64,000 nucleotides of DNA from NCBI GenBank assembly GCA_020137815.1, contig CM035352.1:4349361-4413360 (forward strand), given 5' to 3'. This DNA comes from Hormiphora californensis (lineage: Eukaryota > Ctenophora > Tentaculata > Cydippida > Pleurobrachiidae). Position numbers and translations under genes: made by a program. Positions 41,641-58,334 of the stretch are shown piece by piece; the stretch's first letter is position 1, and each line of letters begins with the position of its first letter. The notes under the pieces are model-generated. The model had not been told where the DNA came from. It saw only the letters and a program-made list of their open reading frames with translations, and did not search any database.

Positions 41641-43735
41641 CCTGCAAGGAGTATAGGTCCAGACAGTGGTGGTTGGAATTCTCTTTTAGACCCCCCATGT
41701 GCTCTACCATGGGTTTGGACCCCCCTAAAAAAATTAAGGGGTTTTAAACACCGCGGGAGAAGGGTCATACACTTTTCCCCGGGGGAAGTTATCCATATTG
41801 TACAAAAATTTTAACGCATTTTGTTTTGCATCTTGGGTATCCATATGGGGGGGGGTATTGTGATTGATAGATAGAATTTGGTAAAATTGACCAGCAAACC
41901 CCCTTTTCGGTACTGCGGACGTACTTACCTGAAATAGGTGAATTTTTATAATATTTTTTGACCGAATTTTAAGTATTTCCCTTAGAAATGGGGAAAGAAC
42001 CTGTTTTTAAAAAAAAATCAATACCTTATTTAATTGCGTCTAATTTTTAAGTTAAGCTCCCTTTTCTCTTTTCCCTCTTCAAACAAGCAAACTAGAAAAA
42101 GCAAGGGATAGGAACCAAAACCCCATTTTATGGTTTCGTTAATTTTATTGAAAGTACCTCATTGGGGGGATTTGGCATAGCAATTTATAGTTACCCTGCC
42201 CATTTGTACCAGTCAACTATTCATTCGCAGTTACCCTGCCTTTATGTACCACATCCCCATTATTTGCATTTTCCTGCCATACTTGACCGTAACATATTTT
42301 CATTCTGCAGTTATCCCCCATTTTTGACCAGCCCCCCTATTTCGCTGAGTTCCCCTTTTATTTTGTTTTTATCAGTCCACCATTTTCATTCGCTTTTACC
42401 CCTAATTATTGTCCCCAGTCACACTAGTTCATTCTGCATTTATTCTGCGATAGGTATCATCATCCTAGCTCATTCTGCAGTTCTCCTGTCTAATTTTTCA
42501 TTGTCCCAGTCACACCTTTCATTCCATTCCCCCGCCTTCATTTCCAGTCACACCTTTCATTCTGCTTACCTGCTTCATTCTACACCCACACATATTTTCA
42601 TTTTTAGTTTTCTGTCGATATGGTATCAGTCATCCTAGCTATTCTGCGTTGTCCGTCTATTTTTCATTGTACCATCACCCTAGTTCTTCTGCTTTACCCG
42701 CATTATTGTACATCACACCTAGTTCATTTGCATTACCCTGCCTATCATTGTACCTGTCATATGTTCAATGCGTTACCCTGCCCATATTGTACCATCCACC
42801 ATTTCTTCTGGTACCCGCCCTCAAAATTGAAACCAGTAAAAACCTAGTTCTTTCTGCAGTTCCCTGCCTATCATTGTCCATCCACCTATTTTCTTCCAGT
42901 TCCCCTCCCTATCATTGTCCATTTACACATTTCATTCTGCGTTACCCTGCCTTTTTGTACCAGTCACACCTATTTCTAGCATTTTTCCCCTGCCCATCAT
43001 TGTACCACACCCTTTCATCTGCATTATTCTGTCGATCAGGGTTCAGTCATACCTAGTTCATTCTGCAGTTGTCCTGAAATTTTACCTTGTACCAGTCATA
43101 CCTTTTTTGCATTCCCCCTGCCTTCATGTCCCATCCCCCTTTTTCTTCTGGTTCCCCCCTATCATTGTACCCCCACACATAGTTCTTCACGTTTCCCTGC
43201 CCATCTTTGTCCCGTCCCCCTGTTCATTCTGCATTTTCGGTCGATAGGTTCATCATACCTTTCAACTGCATTTGTCCTTCAAATTTTATTTTGTACCGTC
43301 ACCTTTTTCATTCCGCATTTCCCCTGCCTATCATTGTCCGCCCCCCTAGCTCATGGTTCCCTGCCCATCTTGACCGTCACCCCTATTATTCGGCGTTATT
43401 CTGTGTTTGGTATCAGCCCCATTAGTTCATTCTGCATTTGCCCTTTTAAATTTTATCATTGTACCATCATCCCTATTTTCTGCATTCCCTCCCTATCTTC
43501 CGTCACACCTATTCTATGCGTTCCCCCTCCCATATGTCCGCCCACCTGTTCATTTGCATTACCCTGCCTACATTTAACAACAAGTTAAAATTCTCCATTC
43601 CCTCCCCATTGAACCATCCACCTATTTCATTCGCAGTTTTTCTGTCGCAGGGTTCAGTCATCCTTTTCTACGTTTGCCGTCTAATTTTATCATTTACCAC
43701 TTATTTTCTTCTGATTATTTCTGTCGATCATGGTA
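41490..43735. other. low-quality or heavily decayed sequence over tandem repeats
   Basis: The 394-bp repeat (to about 41940) and then a 46-bp repeat are recognisable but riddled with small deletions and lengthened C/G/T runs, while copies on both sides are clean. This fits an assembly region polished with few reads. Open frames of 70-160 codons here (for example around 42162-42638) are artefacts. Confidence 0.65.
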
Positions 43736-43935
43736 CCAGTCATACCTAGTTCATTCTGCAGTTGTCCTGTCTAATTTTATCATTGTACCAGTCATACCTA
43801 GTTCATTCTGCAGTTACCCTGCCTATCATTGTACCAGTCACACCTAGTTCATTCTGCAGTTATCCTGCCTATCATTGTACCAGTCACACCTAGTTCATTC
43901 TGCAGTTATCCTGCCTATCATTGTATCAGTCAATT
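43736..43935. repeat. 46-bp tandem repeat, clean copies
   Basis: Four to five well-preserved units containing CATTGTACCAGTCACACCTA followed by GTTCATTCTGCAGTT mark the end of the array whose earlier copies are degraded. From here to about 44870 I see no gene; short minus-strand frames have no support. Confidence 0.85.
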
Positions 43936-44869
43936 AAATTTAATGTTTCAATCTAGCTTCTGTGAAGTGTGAAGTTTTAACTAGTGTGAAGTTTTAACTA
44001 GAAGTTCCTTTAGAAGGACCGCGGAAAGGGATGACGTTATCGTAGATCAAATCTGATGACAGATTCGGAATCATCGTGAAAAAATACGTCTAGTCGCTTC
44101 TATACCAAAAAAATGATTTCAAAACCCAACACTCTGACACCCTGATTATATGTTCTCGAATATTGGTATTTGAGGCGGATTTAAGTTGCATTTTAGTGAA
44201 GGGAAGAGCTAATATTGGACAAAAATGTAGCCATAATTTAGTAATGAGACCAGGCCAGGCCGGACAGGCAGTTCAGTGGTAACTAGGATGTCATGTGTGT
44301 TGGAAATGAGAACTAGATACAGATTTGAGTTGCATTTTATTGAGGAAAATAGCCCTTTTTGGTATCTGAGACAAGCAAAAGTGACACGAAATGCCACGTA
44401 ACGAACGAGTAAACGGTTGTTCAGACATCTTTAATCATGAATCAAAGATAGAGCAAGTTGCTAGCGATCAGTGGCTGCGGATAGGATACTAGAGGCGTGG
44501 GGAAAACTAGGGTACTAGAGATCAGAGAACGAAACACAGGATAAACCACTGTAAACGGTAAATTACATTGTTGTAACGCGAGAAACTTTCAACTTTTATA
44601 TTATATATTTAATAAAATATATTCCATCTAAATATAGTTAAACAATGGTGTTGGTAATAAACAATCAGTACATAAAAACAGACATGCTCAAACACCACAC
44701 TAAAACAAAAGGTCGGGGTAAAGAATGGGTTGTGTGAACAGGGGGTGAAGTGTGAATGTAAGACTTCCACAACGTCCCCGTTTCATATTTCGTTCACAGG
44801 TGACAACGATCACGTAAAATAACACACACACACACACCTTCCTGAGATCGTGCCTAAGTGATGTAGACG

Positions 44870-47800
44870 ATGACTACTCTCTGTTTATTGGACATTGGTG
44901 GTGATCTAAACTTCCCGGATATTGACTGGAGTTCCAATTCGGAGAGAGGAAAAGGTTCAGACTCTTGTTCCTTATTCTCGCTCATGGCTGATTACGGTCA
45001 AATCACCCGGCTATCTCCCAAAGTATGGGGAGTAAACTTTGCCGGACTCAATTATGGCACCGAGCTCAATTGCAGTACAACTGATCCCAGTTGAACTGAT
45101 AATCTCACTTTGCCAGAGACCTTGTCGGACTCAACTATGGCACCGGGCTCTTGCAGTGCAACTGATCCCAATTGAACTAATAAATCTCACTTGAAACAGG
45201 GTCCATCCCAAGGTTGAGTTACTAGCCTACTTATCCGAGGTCGCTGATGACCATTATGATTCACTCAGCCAAATTTTAGAGCTATACGATGTCGGCAACC
45301 GTGCAACACTAGGTCATAACTTCCCAGGTTCGCCGAGGACGAAATCAGATCACCATTCACCGTGTGTCTTTATGGTAGCTCGTTTTGGCTGTTCTTGGTC
45401 GCATTCAATAAATAATCGATTGCCAAACACATCAGTTGAAAGACTGGAGTCAAATGATCTTCTGATTGAGAGAATGAACGAGGTTCATTCCAGTCATAAA
45501 AATGAATTTTGAGCCTTAAGTCGGAAACTTTGCCAATCCCATTCATACATTGTGTAGAACCATTGTGTTGTCGAAGTTGTGACTACCGTGACCTATATAT
45601 GAACCATTTTAGGGTAAAATGTGGTACAAATACGACAAACTATATACAAAGACTAAAGTAGAATAGAAACTATTGTAATCCATAATAAACGCTACCACTA
45701 ATATAACTCAAGGGAGACGGTCCTGTGACCGTTTCCTAACCCTAACACATAATGTCCATGTTCATCACGCCTAGTCATAACTCGACACTGATCTAAACTC
45801 TCCTAAGTTCGTAGATCTCAGAAGTGAGCAGTCCCGATCCCGTCTTATCCTCTCTCCCCTCTCTCGCCACGTAGCCCTTGTGCTCGCCACGTCTGTAGGC
45901 ATAACAACCCATGTTATGAGACGTCAATCCTCTTTCTCGTAATGCAGAATCCTTCCAGAGAATAATAGTAGAGAAAGCAGGCCAATTGATGTCAGGGAGG
46001 AGGATGAGTCATCGTAACCTTACCACTGCACCACTTATATCGGGATACCGTATAAGAAAATAGAAAGGGGGTTAGAAGGGGGTTAGGATCATATAATCCC
46101 GATAACATCGGCGACCCCTGGAAATCATCCGTGTCGTGGCGCTTGTAGAGAGATCGAATCACCATCCCTTTATAATCGTGAAGCAACCTTTAGTATTCGG
46201 GTCAGTACTCGCCGAGTACTGGCCCGACAGTTATTTCATCGGTTCTTGTTCTTGACAGTAACGAGTTCTGTCTTAGCGACCACCTTTGTATCAGTAGCTT
46301 TTTATTAGGAGTGAAGTTCTGCGCTCAAAACATTATTGCAATAGATCCATAAAACGGACAAACAACTTACCAACGTCCAACTGTCCCGGGTATGCCCATA
46401 ATGGCCCCATAGGCCTGCAGTGGCTCCGGTAGACTCCTAGAGGCGTCAGGAGACAGATAAAATGACCTAGAACACCGGATACAACACTCTCTGTTCGTAC
46501 ACCGATGAGCATTTCATACGTCTATGAGCCATCTGATTTGCTACACCCATTATGGCTCATTTGTGTATGTATAGAGAGTGGAACGTTTTTTAGATTTTTA
46601 CATAGATCCAATAGGATGTTTCTTCTATCATTTTCAATCCGAGTTGGTGTTAACGCTACAAATGTCATATCTTAGATTCAAAAAGAAACTGCAATATATA
46701 ATTTTTGGCTGTTAAATTATGTCAGTGGTACCCCTTGCCTAAATTTTGCCTTGAATTTTTTTTCTGTTCAGAAATTGCTTTTGCCGATCTTATTATGTTA
46801 ATGGCACAAATAAGACATCAGAAACAAAGAGCTAGTTTCTTAGGTACTCTAATTAATGTGTTAGAACACCAGATACGGCACTCTCTGTTCGTACACTGAT
46901 GAGCATTTCATACGTCTATGAGCCATCTGATTTGCAACATTCATTATGGCTCATTTGTGTATGTATAGAGAGTGGAACGTTTTTTAGATTTTTACATAGA
47001 TCCAATAGGACGTTTCTTCTATCATTTTCAATCCGAGTTGGTGTTAACGCTACAAATGTCATATCTTAGATTCAAAAAGAAACTGCAATATATAATTTTT
47101 GGCTGTTAAATTATGTCAGTGGTACCCCTTGACTAAATTTTGCCTTGAATTTTTTTTCTGTTCAGAAATTGCTTTATTATTGGTTTATTACTTTATTATT
47201 GGTTATTATTATGGTAGCTCGTTTTGGCTGTTCTTGGTCGCATTCAATAAATAATCGATTGCCAAACACATCAGTTGAAAGTCTAGAGTCAAATGAGCTC
47301 CTGATTGAGAGAATGAACGAGGTTCATTTCATAAAAATGAATTTTGAGCTTCAAGTCGGAAACTTTGCCAATCCCATTCACACATTGTGTAGAACCACTG
47401 TACCAAATTTTAGAGCTAAAAAATCTCGGCGACCCCTGGAAATCATCCGTGTCGTGGCACTTGTAGAGAGATCGAATCACCATCCCTTTATAATCGTGAA
47501 GCAAGCTTTAGTATTCGGGTCAGTACTCGCCGAGTACTGGCCCGAGAGTGATTTCATCGGTTCTTGTTCTTGACAGTAACGAGTTCTGTCTTAGCGACCA
47601 CCTTTGTATCAGTAGCTTTTTATTAGGAGTGAAGTTCTACGATCAAAACATCATTGCAATAGATCCATAAAACGGACAAACAACTTACCAACGTCCAACT
47701 GTCCCGGGTATGCCCATAATTATAGCCCCATAGGCCTGCAGTGGCTCCGGTAGACTCCTAGACGCGTCAGGAGACAGATAAAATGATCTAGAAAACCAGA

Positions 47801-50215
47801 TACAACACTCTCTGTTCGTACACCGATGAGCATTTCATACGTCTATGAGCCATCTGATTTGCTACACCCATTATGGCTCATTTGTGTATGTATAGAGAGT
47901 GGAACGTTTTTTAGATTTTTACATAGATCCAATAGGATGTTTCTTCTATCATTTTCAATCTGAGTTGGTGTTAACGCTACAAATGTCATATCTTATATTC
48001 AAAAAGAAACTGCAATGTATAATTTTTGGCTGTTAAATTATGTCAGTGGTACCCCTTGCCTAAATTTTGCCATGAATTTTTTTTCTGTTCAGAAATTGCT
48101 TTTGCCGATCTTATTATGTTAATGGCACAAATAAGACATCAGAAACAAAGAGCTAGTTTCTTAGGTACTCTAATTAATGTGTTAGAACACCAGATACGGC
48201 ACTCTCTGTTCGTACACTGATGAGCATTTCATACGTCTATGAGCCATCTGATTTGCAACATTCATTATGGCTCATTTGTGTATGTATAGAGAGTGGAACG
48301 TTTTTTAGATTTTTACATAGATCCAATAGGATGTTTCTTCTATCATTTTCAATCTGAGTTGGTGTTAACGCTACAAATGTCATATCTTAGATTCAAAAAG
48401 AAACTGCAATATATAATTTTTGGCTGTTAAATTTTGCCTTGATTTTTTTTTCTGTTCAGAAATTGCTTTATTATTGGTTTATTACTTTATTATTGGTTAT
48501 TATTATGGTAGCTCGTTTTGGCTGTTCTTGGTCGCATTCAATAAATAATCGATTGCCAAACACATCAGTTGAAAGTCTAGAGTCAAATGAGCTCCTGATT
48601 GAGAGAATGAACGAGGTTCATTTCATAAAAATGAATTTTGAGCTTCAAGTCGGAAACTTTGCCAATCCCATTCACACATTGTGTAGAACCACTGTACCAA
48701 ATTTTAGAGCTAAAAAATCTCGGCGACCCCTGGAAATCATCCGTGTCGTGACGCTTGTAGAGAGATCGAATCACCATCCCTTTATAATCGTGAAGCAAGC
48801 TTTAGTATTCGGGTCAGTACTCGCCGAGTACTGGCCCGAGAATGATTTCATCGGTTCTTGTTCTTGACAGTAACGAGTTCTGTCTTAGCGACCACCTTTG
48901 TATCAGTAGCTTTTTATTAGGAGTGAAGTTCTACGATCAAAACATCATTGCAATAGATCCATAAAACGGACAAACAACTTACCAACGTCCAACTGTCCCG
49001 GGTATGCCCATAATTATAGCCCCATAGGCCTGCAGTGGCTCCGGTAGACTCCTAGACGCGTCAGGAGACAGATAAAATGACCTAGAACACCGGATACAAC
49101 ACTCTCTGTTCGTACACCGATGAGCATTTCATACGTCTATGAGCCATCTGATTTGCTACACCCATTATGGCTCATTTGTGTATGTATAGAGAGTGGAACG
49201 TTTTTTAGATTTTTACATAGATCCAATAGGATGTTTCTTCTATCATTTTCAATCTGAGTTGGTGTAAACGCTACAAATGTCATATCTTAGATTCAAAAAG
49301 AAACTGCAATGTATAATTTTTGGCTGTTAAATTATGTCAGTGGTACCCCTTGCCTAAATTTTGCCTTGAATTTTTTTTCTGTTCAGAAATTGCTTTTGCC
49401 GATCTTATTATGTTAATGGCACAAATAAGACATCAGAAACAAAGAGCTAGTTTCTTAGGTACTCTAATTAATGTGTTAGAACACCAGATACGGCACTCTC
49501 TGTTCGTACACTGATGAGCATTTCATACGTCTATGAGCCATCTGATTTGCAACATCCATTATGGCTCATTTGTGTATGTATAGAGAGTGGAACGTTTTTT
49601 AGATTTTTACATAGATCCAATAGGATGTTTCTTCTATCATTTTCAATCCTAGTTGGTGTTAACGCTACAAATGTCATATCTTAGATTCAAAAAGAAACTG
49701 CAATATATAATTTTTGGCTGTTAAATTATGTCAGTGGTACCCCTTGCCTAAATTTTGCCTTGAATTTTTTTTTCTGTTCAGAAATTGCTTTATTATTGGT
49801 TTATTACTTTATTATTGGTTATTATTATGGTAGCTCGTTTTGGCTGTTCTTGGTCGCATTCAATAAATAATCGATTGCCAAACACATCAGTTGAAAGTCT
49901 GGAGTCAAATGATTTCCTGATTGAGAGAATGAGTGAGGTTCATTTCATAAAAATGAATTTTGAGCTTCACTTCGGAAACTTTGCCAATCCCATTCACACA
50001 TTGTGTAGAACCACTGTACCAAATTTTAGAGCTAAAAGATCTCGGCGACCCCTGGTCATCAGTTCTTGTTCTTGACAGTAACGAGTTCTGTCTTAGCGAC
50101 CACCTTTGTATCAGTAGCTTTTTATTAGGAGTGAAGTTCTGCGCTCAAAACATCATTGCAATAGATCCATAAAACGGACAAACAACTTACCAACGTACAA
50201 CATATGAAGGTCCAG
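44870..50215 (+). repeat. composite repeat block, ~1.3-kb units, with LINE endonuclease remnants
   Basis: The block starts with a fragment encoding GGDLNFPDIDWSSNSE, the conserved GDFN/DIDW-type segment of LINE apurinic-like endonucleases. Further on, an SDHHSP-like motif near 45345 fits the endonuclease SDH box. Units repeat with spacings of about 1.3 kb (a shared 64-codon frame at 46705, 48026 and 49320). Each unit is bounded by GCATTTCATACGTCTATGAG motifs. It is inverted relative to 24.6-26.9 kb and has no intact gene. Confidence 0.8.
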
Positions 50216-50664
50216 AAGACTCATAGAAGGCCCGGGATAGCCATAGTGACACCGGTGCCTCCAGCGCCACTATGTGTCACTCTGGTCTAGAGGATCTATA
50301 AAGGTCCATAAAAGCACCAGATCGCCAATAGCGGCTCCTGCAATAAAAGCCTCACCGGCTGCTTGTAGTGGCATTACTGTAATGGAAATACAATACGCAG
50401 ACGCATCGTTTCTGTAACGCGTGGGTGTAAAGCACACTTTTTTAACCATGTTAAAGGGCCTAAAAACCCAATTTTTACTTATTTATTTTGAACACTTTAC
50501 ACTCCATCGTAACATTGGAGTCCCAAAAAATATAGATACACACCCCACGGGCCCCAGTTGAGCCAAGGGGAGCCCCTCAAGTTGGAATGGGGCTAAATTC
50601 TAGTTCTCGGTCGATATTCTCTTTCGAAGTAATTCGCTTTTTGCAAAATATATAATACTCTCTA

Positions 50665-50924
50665 AGGGGAAACTCTAACTGAATGGCATCCCATTAATGG
50701 GATCCCATCAGCAGTACAACTCTAACTGATAATGAACCACAGTGATGGTTCTTTCTCTGTATTCTCTCTGTAGCAGTACATTGGGCATGCCCGGGCATTG
50801 ATTGATTGGGCGCGCACACAGAGAGAATACAGAGAAAGAACCATCACTGTGGTTCATTATCAGTTAGAGTTTTACTGCTGATGGGATCCCATTAATGGGA
50901 TGCCATTCAGTTAGAGTTTCCCCT
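50665..50924. mobile_element. 260-bp palindromic MITE
   Basis: Ends AGGGGAAACTCTAACTGAAT and complement. The arms extend over about 100 bp each with small internal differences, around a centre near 50790-50800 containing GGGCATGCCCGGGC. No coding. Confidence 0.85.
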
Positions 50925-50929
50925 AATGA

Positions 50930-54322
<3,393 letters not shown>

Positions 54323-54421
54323 CAGTCGGACCCCGATTTACCAGACCCCGATTTACCGGAACGTCGATTTATCAGACAAAATCCTTTCCCCCGAACATCC
54401 CGGTAAATCGGAGTCCGACTG
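54323..54421. mobile_element. CAGTCGGACCCCGATTTA MITE, copy D (99 bp)
   Basis: Short, well-conserved member of the family: inverted ends are flanked by TA (54321-54322, 54422-54423), with little sequence between. Confidence 0.85.
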
Positions 54422-54722
54422 TATCTTGATCTTTGTGAAATCAGTTGTGTCACTAGCTGTCTGGGGCGGGGTGATATCTCCCGTGATCTGGGCGAATTAC
54501 CCGCAGTCTCTTCCTGTCAGTGTCAGTAGTGTTCTTATTTCATCTTTGATAATTTCATCTGTGGGATTCTGGGTTTATCATTTACCGCTTACCCTAGCAT
54601 CATGGACGGTGAATTCTTGTCAGTGTCAGTTCTACAACATGATTTGTGCGTTAAATCGCTGTGGTAGAGTGCTGTTATGCAGGCCCCCTTTAGCACACCA
54701 CTTGCGGTCAACATCACCCCTA

Positions 54723-54726
<4 letters not shown>

Positions 54727-54794
<68 letters not shown>

Positions 54795-54796
54795 TC

Positions 54797-54895
<99 letters not shown>

Positions 54896-54940
54896 CTCTC
54901 TCTCTCTCACTCTCTCTCTCTCACTCTCTCTCTCTCACTC
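54727..54940. repeat. long (CT)n microsatellite
   Basis: About 210 bp of CT with rare CA or TT interruptions. A 187-codon open frame across it is a translation artefact. DNA from 54941 to 55553 has no assigned exon. A PDZ domain expected upstream of the Dishevelled exons was not found there. Confidence 0.9.
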
Positions 54941-55553
54941 TACTGACCGCACGACGAGTGCGTTTCCGTTTATCCTTGCACACGAATAACCACCGATTAG
55001 ATCGCCCTGCTCTTGCGACATGCAATCAGCTCTGGTGATCACGTGACTTATTCAAATATGTCACGTGTCAAACATCTCCCCCCTCGTTATCCTGTTATCA
55101 GATACTGCTGATATTCTAACACCTCGAGTTCCATGCTCCAATGAGTTTTGTCACTTGAGAAGCTAGTTTGTTTTGAGAGATAGTACCACATATTGGTGTC
55201 CGATTTACAACAAGCTATTGACACTAATCTCGTTTCTCATGTCAGTATTTGAGACATGAGCTCACCTATACGTCCCCATTCCCCCCGTTTATGTCTCCAC
55301 TCCCACCAGACAATTGAGACAACACTACTAGATGGGCTAGGGTAACACCCCCTGGGCCAGATTGGGTGGCGAGTATAAAAGTGACCCTGGTTTTTATCTT
55401 ATTTACTTGTTGCAGCTCTATCTTGTTTGGAACCAGCACTCCACCATCTTTGCTTCTTTAGATTTGGGCCCCCAGATTTGCTTTGCCGGATTCCAGTTAA
55501 ATACTCTAAAACACACCTATCTCTAACCGTTTTGTTCCCCAATTTCCTTCTAG

Positions 55554-57446
55554 ACATGACAGTATACGAGACGTGTGGTATTACAGAATGTTACGAGTCG
55601 TCAGGACTCTTGCTCTCCCCTGATGGATCTACTATTTGCCTCCTTGACACAGGTTCGTGGTGTTTTAGACGAGTTTTAGATGTCATGTGGTTTTAGTGGG
55701 GGTTTAGCCAGTTTAGCTCTTTGTTTTATCGATTTTATCTCTACTCGAACTAACCCCATCGTTCCCCGAACTAACCCCAACATCCCCATCGTTCCCGAAC
55801 TAACCCCAATATCCCCATCGTTCCCCGAACTAACCCCAACATCCCCATCGTTCCCCGAACTAACCCCAACATCCCCCTTGGTATCGAAGACACCTCACAC
55901 TCTGTTTAGGGCGACCTTCGCGCGCGCTGGCAAGGGGTAACTTCGTAACCAAACATCCCCCATCGTTCCCCGAACTAACCCCAACATCCCCATCGTTCCC
56001 CGAACTAACCCCAACATCCCCGCTAGATTACCGCGGTGACGAGATGCCTGGTTTATCACTCAACACCAAGATGAGCGATGTAATGAGGGCAATGAACCGA
56101 TCTGATTCTGGGCTGGATGTAAAGGATAGGGTGTGGTTAAAACTACAAATACCTTCCGCTTTTACAGGTTAGTTTGCACCCCAGTTTTATAGAAACTTTT
56201 GTAGCTCTCATAGCTCTGTTAGTAATAGTATTGGATTCGGTAGAGCAGTGAGAAAATAGCAAATTATTGATAGTGGTTAGCTTTGTTCAGAAAAAATAGT
56301 TTTTACTGTAACAATTATTATTTACCGTTACTAACAACCTCCCCCCTCAGGAACTAATCTTGTTAACTGGCTGTACAGGAATGTTCATGGACTGTCAGAC
56401 AGGAGGGAGGCCAGGAAATATGCTGCCACACTCCTCAAGGTAAATAACTTGATCTAAATTCTGGACCATCGTCTGGTGTTTTATTCCGCTACGCTTTTCC
56501 CAGTATATCTTGTCAACACATGTGAATTACTGAGAAAGATATTTTCATTGATTTACAGTCTGTTTAGCACACTCAGTAATGTCTGAGACTGTCTTATGTC
56601 TAAGGACTGAGAGAAACTTTTCTCTAACACTTCACAACTAAACAGCTTTTCAGTAAATATGCCGTATAGTTTCCCCGCCATTCCCCCTCCACCATAATAA
56701 CGTCCCATCTCCTTCCACAGGCCGGGTTTATAGTGTCTGCAGTGAACACAAGGACCTTCTCAGAACAACGGTACTACCAAATATCACCGAGATGTACAGC
56801 CACCTCCACCTCCAGCATCGCTCCTTTACACTCAGGTAAAAAGGGGGTTCTCCCTCCAGCTAAAACGGGCCTAAAACATGTTATAGATACTCCTTACTTG
56901 CTTAATCTTCTTCCCCTAAAACATATTCGTATATAGGACGTAGGACGTAGGTATAATACTTGAACTTCGAGATAATATCGTGAACTTCAAGTGCTATTAT
57001 ATACGTGTTTTAGGGGAAGGAAGTTCAAGGCCCTAAACCATGTCTCAATTGGTCTAGTCTAGACAAGCAGGAACTAGACAGGAGGCGGGTTAGACAATAT
57101 AGTCTTTATTGTAAAGGGTGCAATAAAAGGTGCTTTGTGTGTCTGTCTTTGTCTCAAGTCCTTGTGCCCTGTTAGGGCACGACAGCAGCTCAACCCCTGT
57201 CAGAGCATTGGCCTGACAGCTCAACCCTGTCCACCTCTTTTAGCCGATATTACTAACACACATCCTCTCTTTTCAGATCAGTACACCCACCAAATTACCT
57301 CAAAACCAGCTGCCCAGTTCAGTCCCGAGCACCAAAAACAACCATCAAGCAGAGGAAAGAGGACCTCCTGGCAGTCGGTAAAAGATCGGTTCACGAGACG
57401 AGGCAGTGTGATTCTCGACTCTTTTCACCCCAAGGGGAGCGTCTAG
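55554..57446 (+). CDS. DVL: Dishevelled, DEP domain and C terminus (partial)
   Basis: Dishevelled relays Wnt signals from Frizzled at the membrane; its DEP domain contacts Frizzled and membrane lipids. Exons 55554-55652, 56027-56167, 56351-56439, 56721-56835 and 57277-57446 join with GT/AG sites and consistent phases. The DEP domain runs from [20 protein letters not shown] through [30 protein letters not shown] and LLKAGFI to [11 protein letters not shown], matching Dvl-specific residues (SGLxVxDRxWLK, RREARKYA, LLKAGxI, TFSEQxYY). Only about 80 residues follow the domain, much shorter than the several hundred in vertebrate Dvl, and they are basic and serine-rich near the end. DIX and PDZ domains are not in the visible exons and should lie upstream, probably before the CT-rich region. 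A 30-bp minisatellite abuts the acceptor of the second exon. Confidence 0.85.
55735..56024 (+). repeat. 30-bp minisatellite inside a Dishevelled intron
   Basis: The unit CCCCATCGTTCCCCGAACTA plus ACCCCAACAT occurs about four times up to 55870. After a 75-bp interruption it recurs until just before the AG at 56025-56026. The C-rich repeat thus forms the polypyrimidine tract of the DEP exon. Confidence 0.85.
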
Positions 57447-58334
57447 TGGAAGATTATATCATGAACCAAGATCCTTGTAATTGTATAGATCAGAGTGTGA
57501 GAGAGAAAAGAAAGGCTGGATCTATGCTGCTGAAAGTATTGTTATAATTGTGATTAAGAGTGGTGTTCAGATATTAAACCTAAAGACTGAGTGATAGAAA
57601 GAGAGAGCTAAGTTGATTATTAAACTCACGTATCTTTTTATTTGTGAAACAAACAAATATTATTTGCCAATTGGATTCTTGAAAAGATGGCAAAATGGAG
57701 TTTTCAAAATCCCTCCCGAACAATAATAGCTATACTAATGTGTTATATTGAATTGTGTTGATTTTCATTTGTTAAACAAATTGTTTACCGATCTCAAAAT
57801 ACGATGTTTATCACCATCAATATCAAATGTGTTTGGGTGAAAAAGGTCTTGAAGTGGTCTAAAAAGTGGTTCTGAGCCGCGCGTCCTGGATGAATTATAT
57901 TTGCGCGTACCGTACCGCGCGCGAGACCAGCTAAAAAAAAATAAAAGTAAACGAAAACCCAAGCTAAAATAGCCCTCAAATCAAGTCATCGCGCGTTACG
58001 TACAAGAGTTGGGTTTAAAAGATGGCATGCGAATGTCAGCAGTGAGTGTGACCTCGCGCGGACTTCTCAATGGTTTTTGCGCGCAAAATGGTGTGCTCTC
58101 ATTTCGTTTGAGCGGGAACGGGAACAAAGGAATCGGAAATTGGACCTGACAAATTGAAAGGATCTTTGATTGTACGGTAGACCAATATATTAATCAGCCA
58201 AATAAGAATAAAATGGACAATCAAATAATCAAACGAACACAAATAAATGTATGAGAATTAATTGATTGTTTTTATAAAAACTCTTTATCTTCCCGATTCA
58301 TTGTTCTTGTTCACTTCATTCCTCCTTTAACATA
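57447..58334. other. Dishevelled 3' flank; no gene seen
   Basis: Contains the likely 3' UTR; an ATTAAA near 57571 is a possible poly(A) signal. Patches rich in CGCG occur near 57895-58080. No further exon was recognised. Confidence 0.4.

Noticed and set aside
42162-43749. overlapping plus-strand open frames of 70-160 codons
   Set aside because: They lie in degraded tandem-repeat sequence and translate the repeat; no homology or splice support.
55417-55500. extra Dishevelled exon after the acceptor near 55416
   Set aside because: None of its open frames ends in the phase needed by the exon at 55554, and it does not resemble PDZ or DIX.
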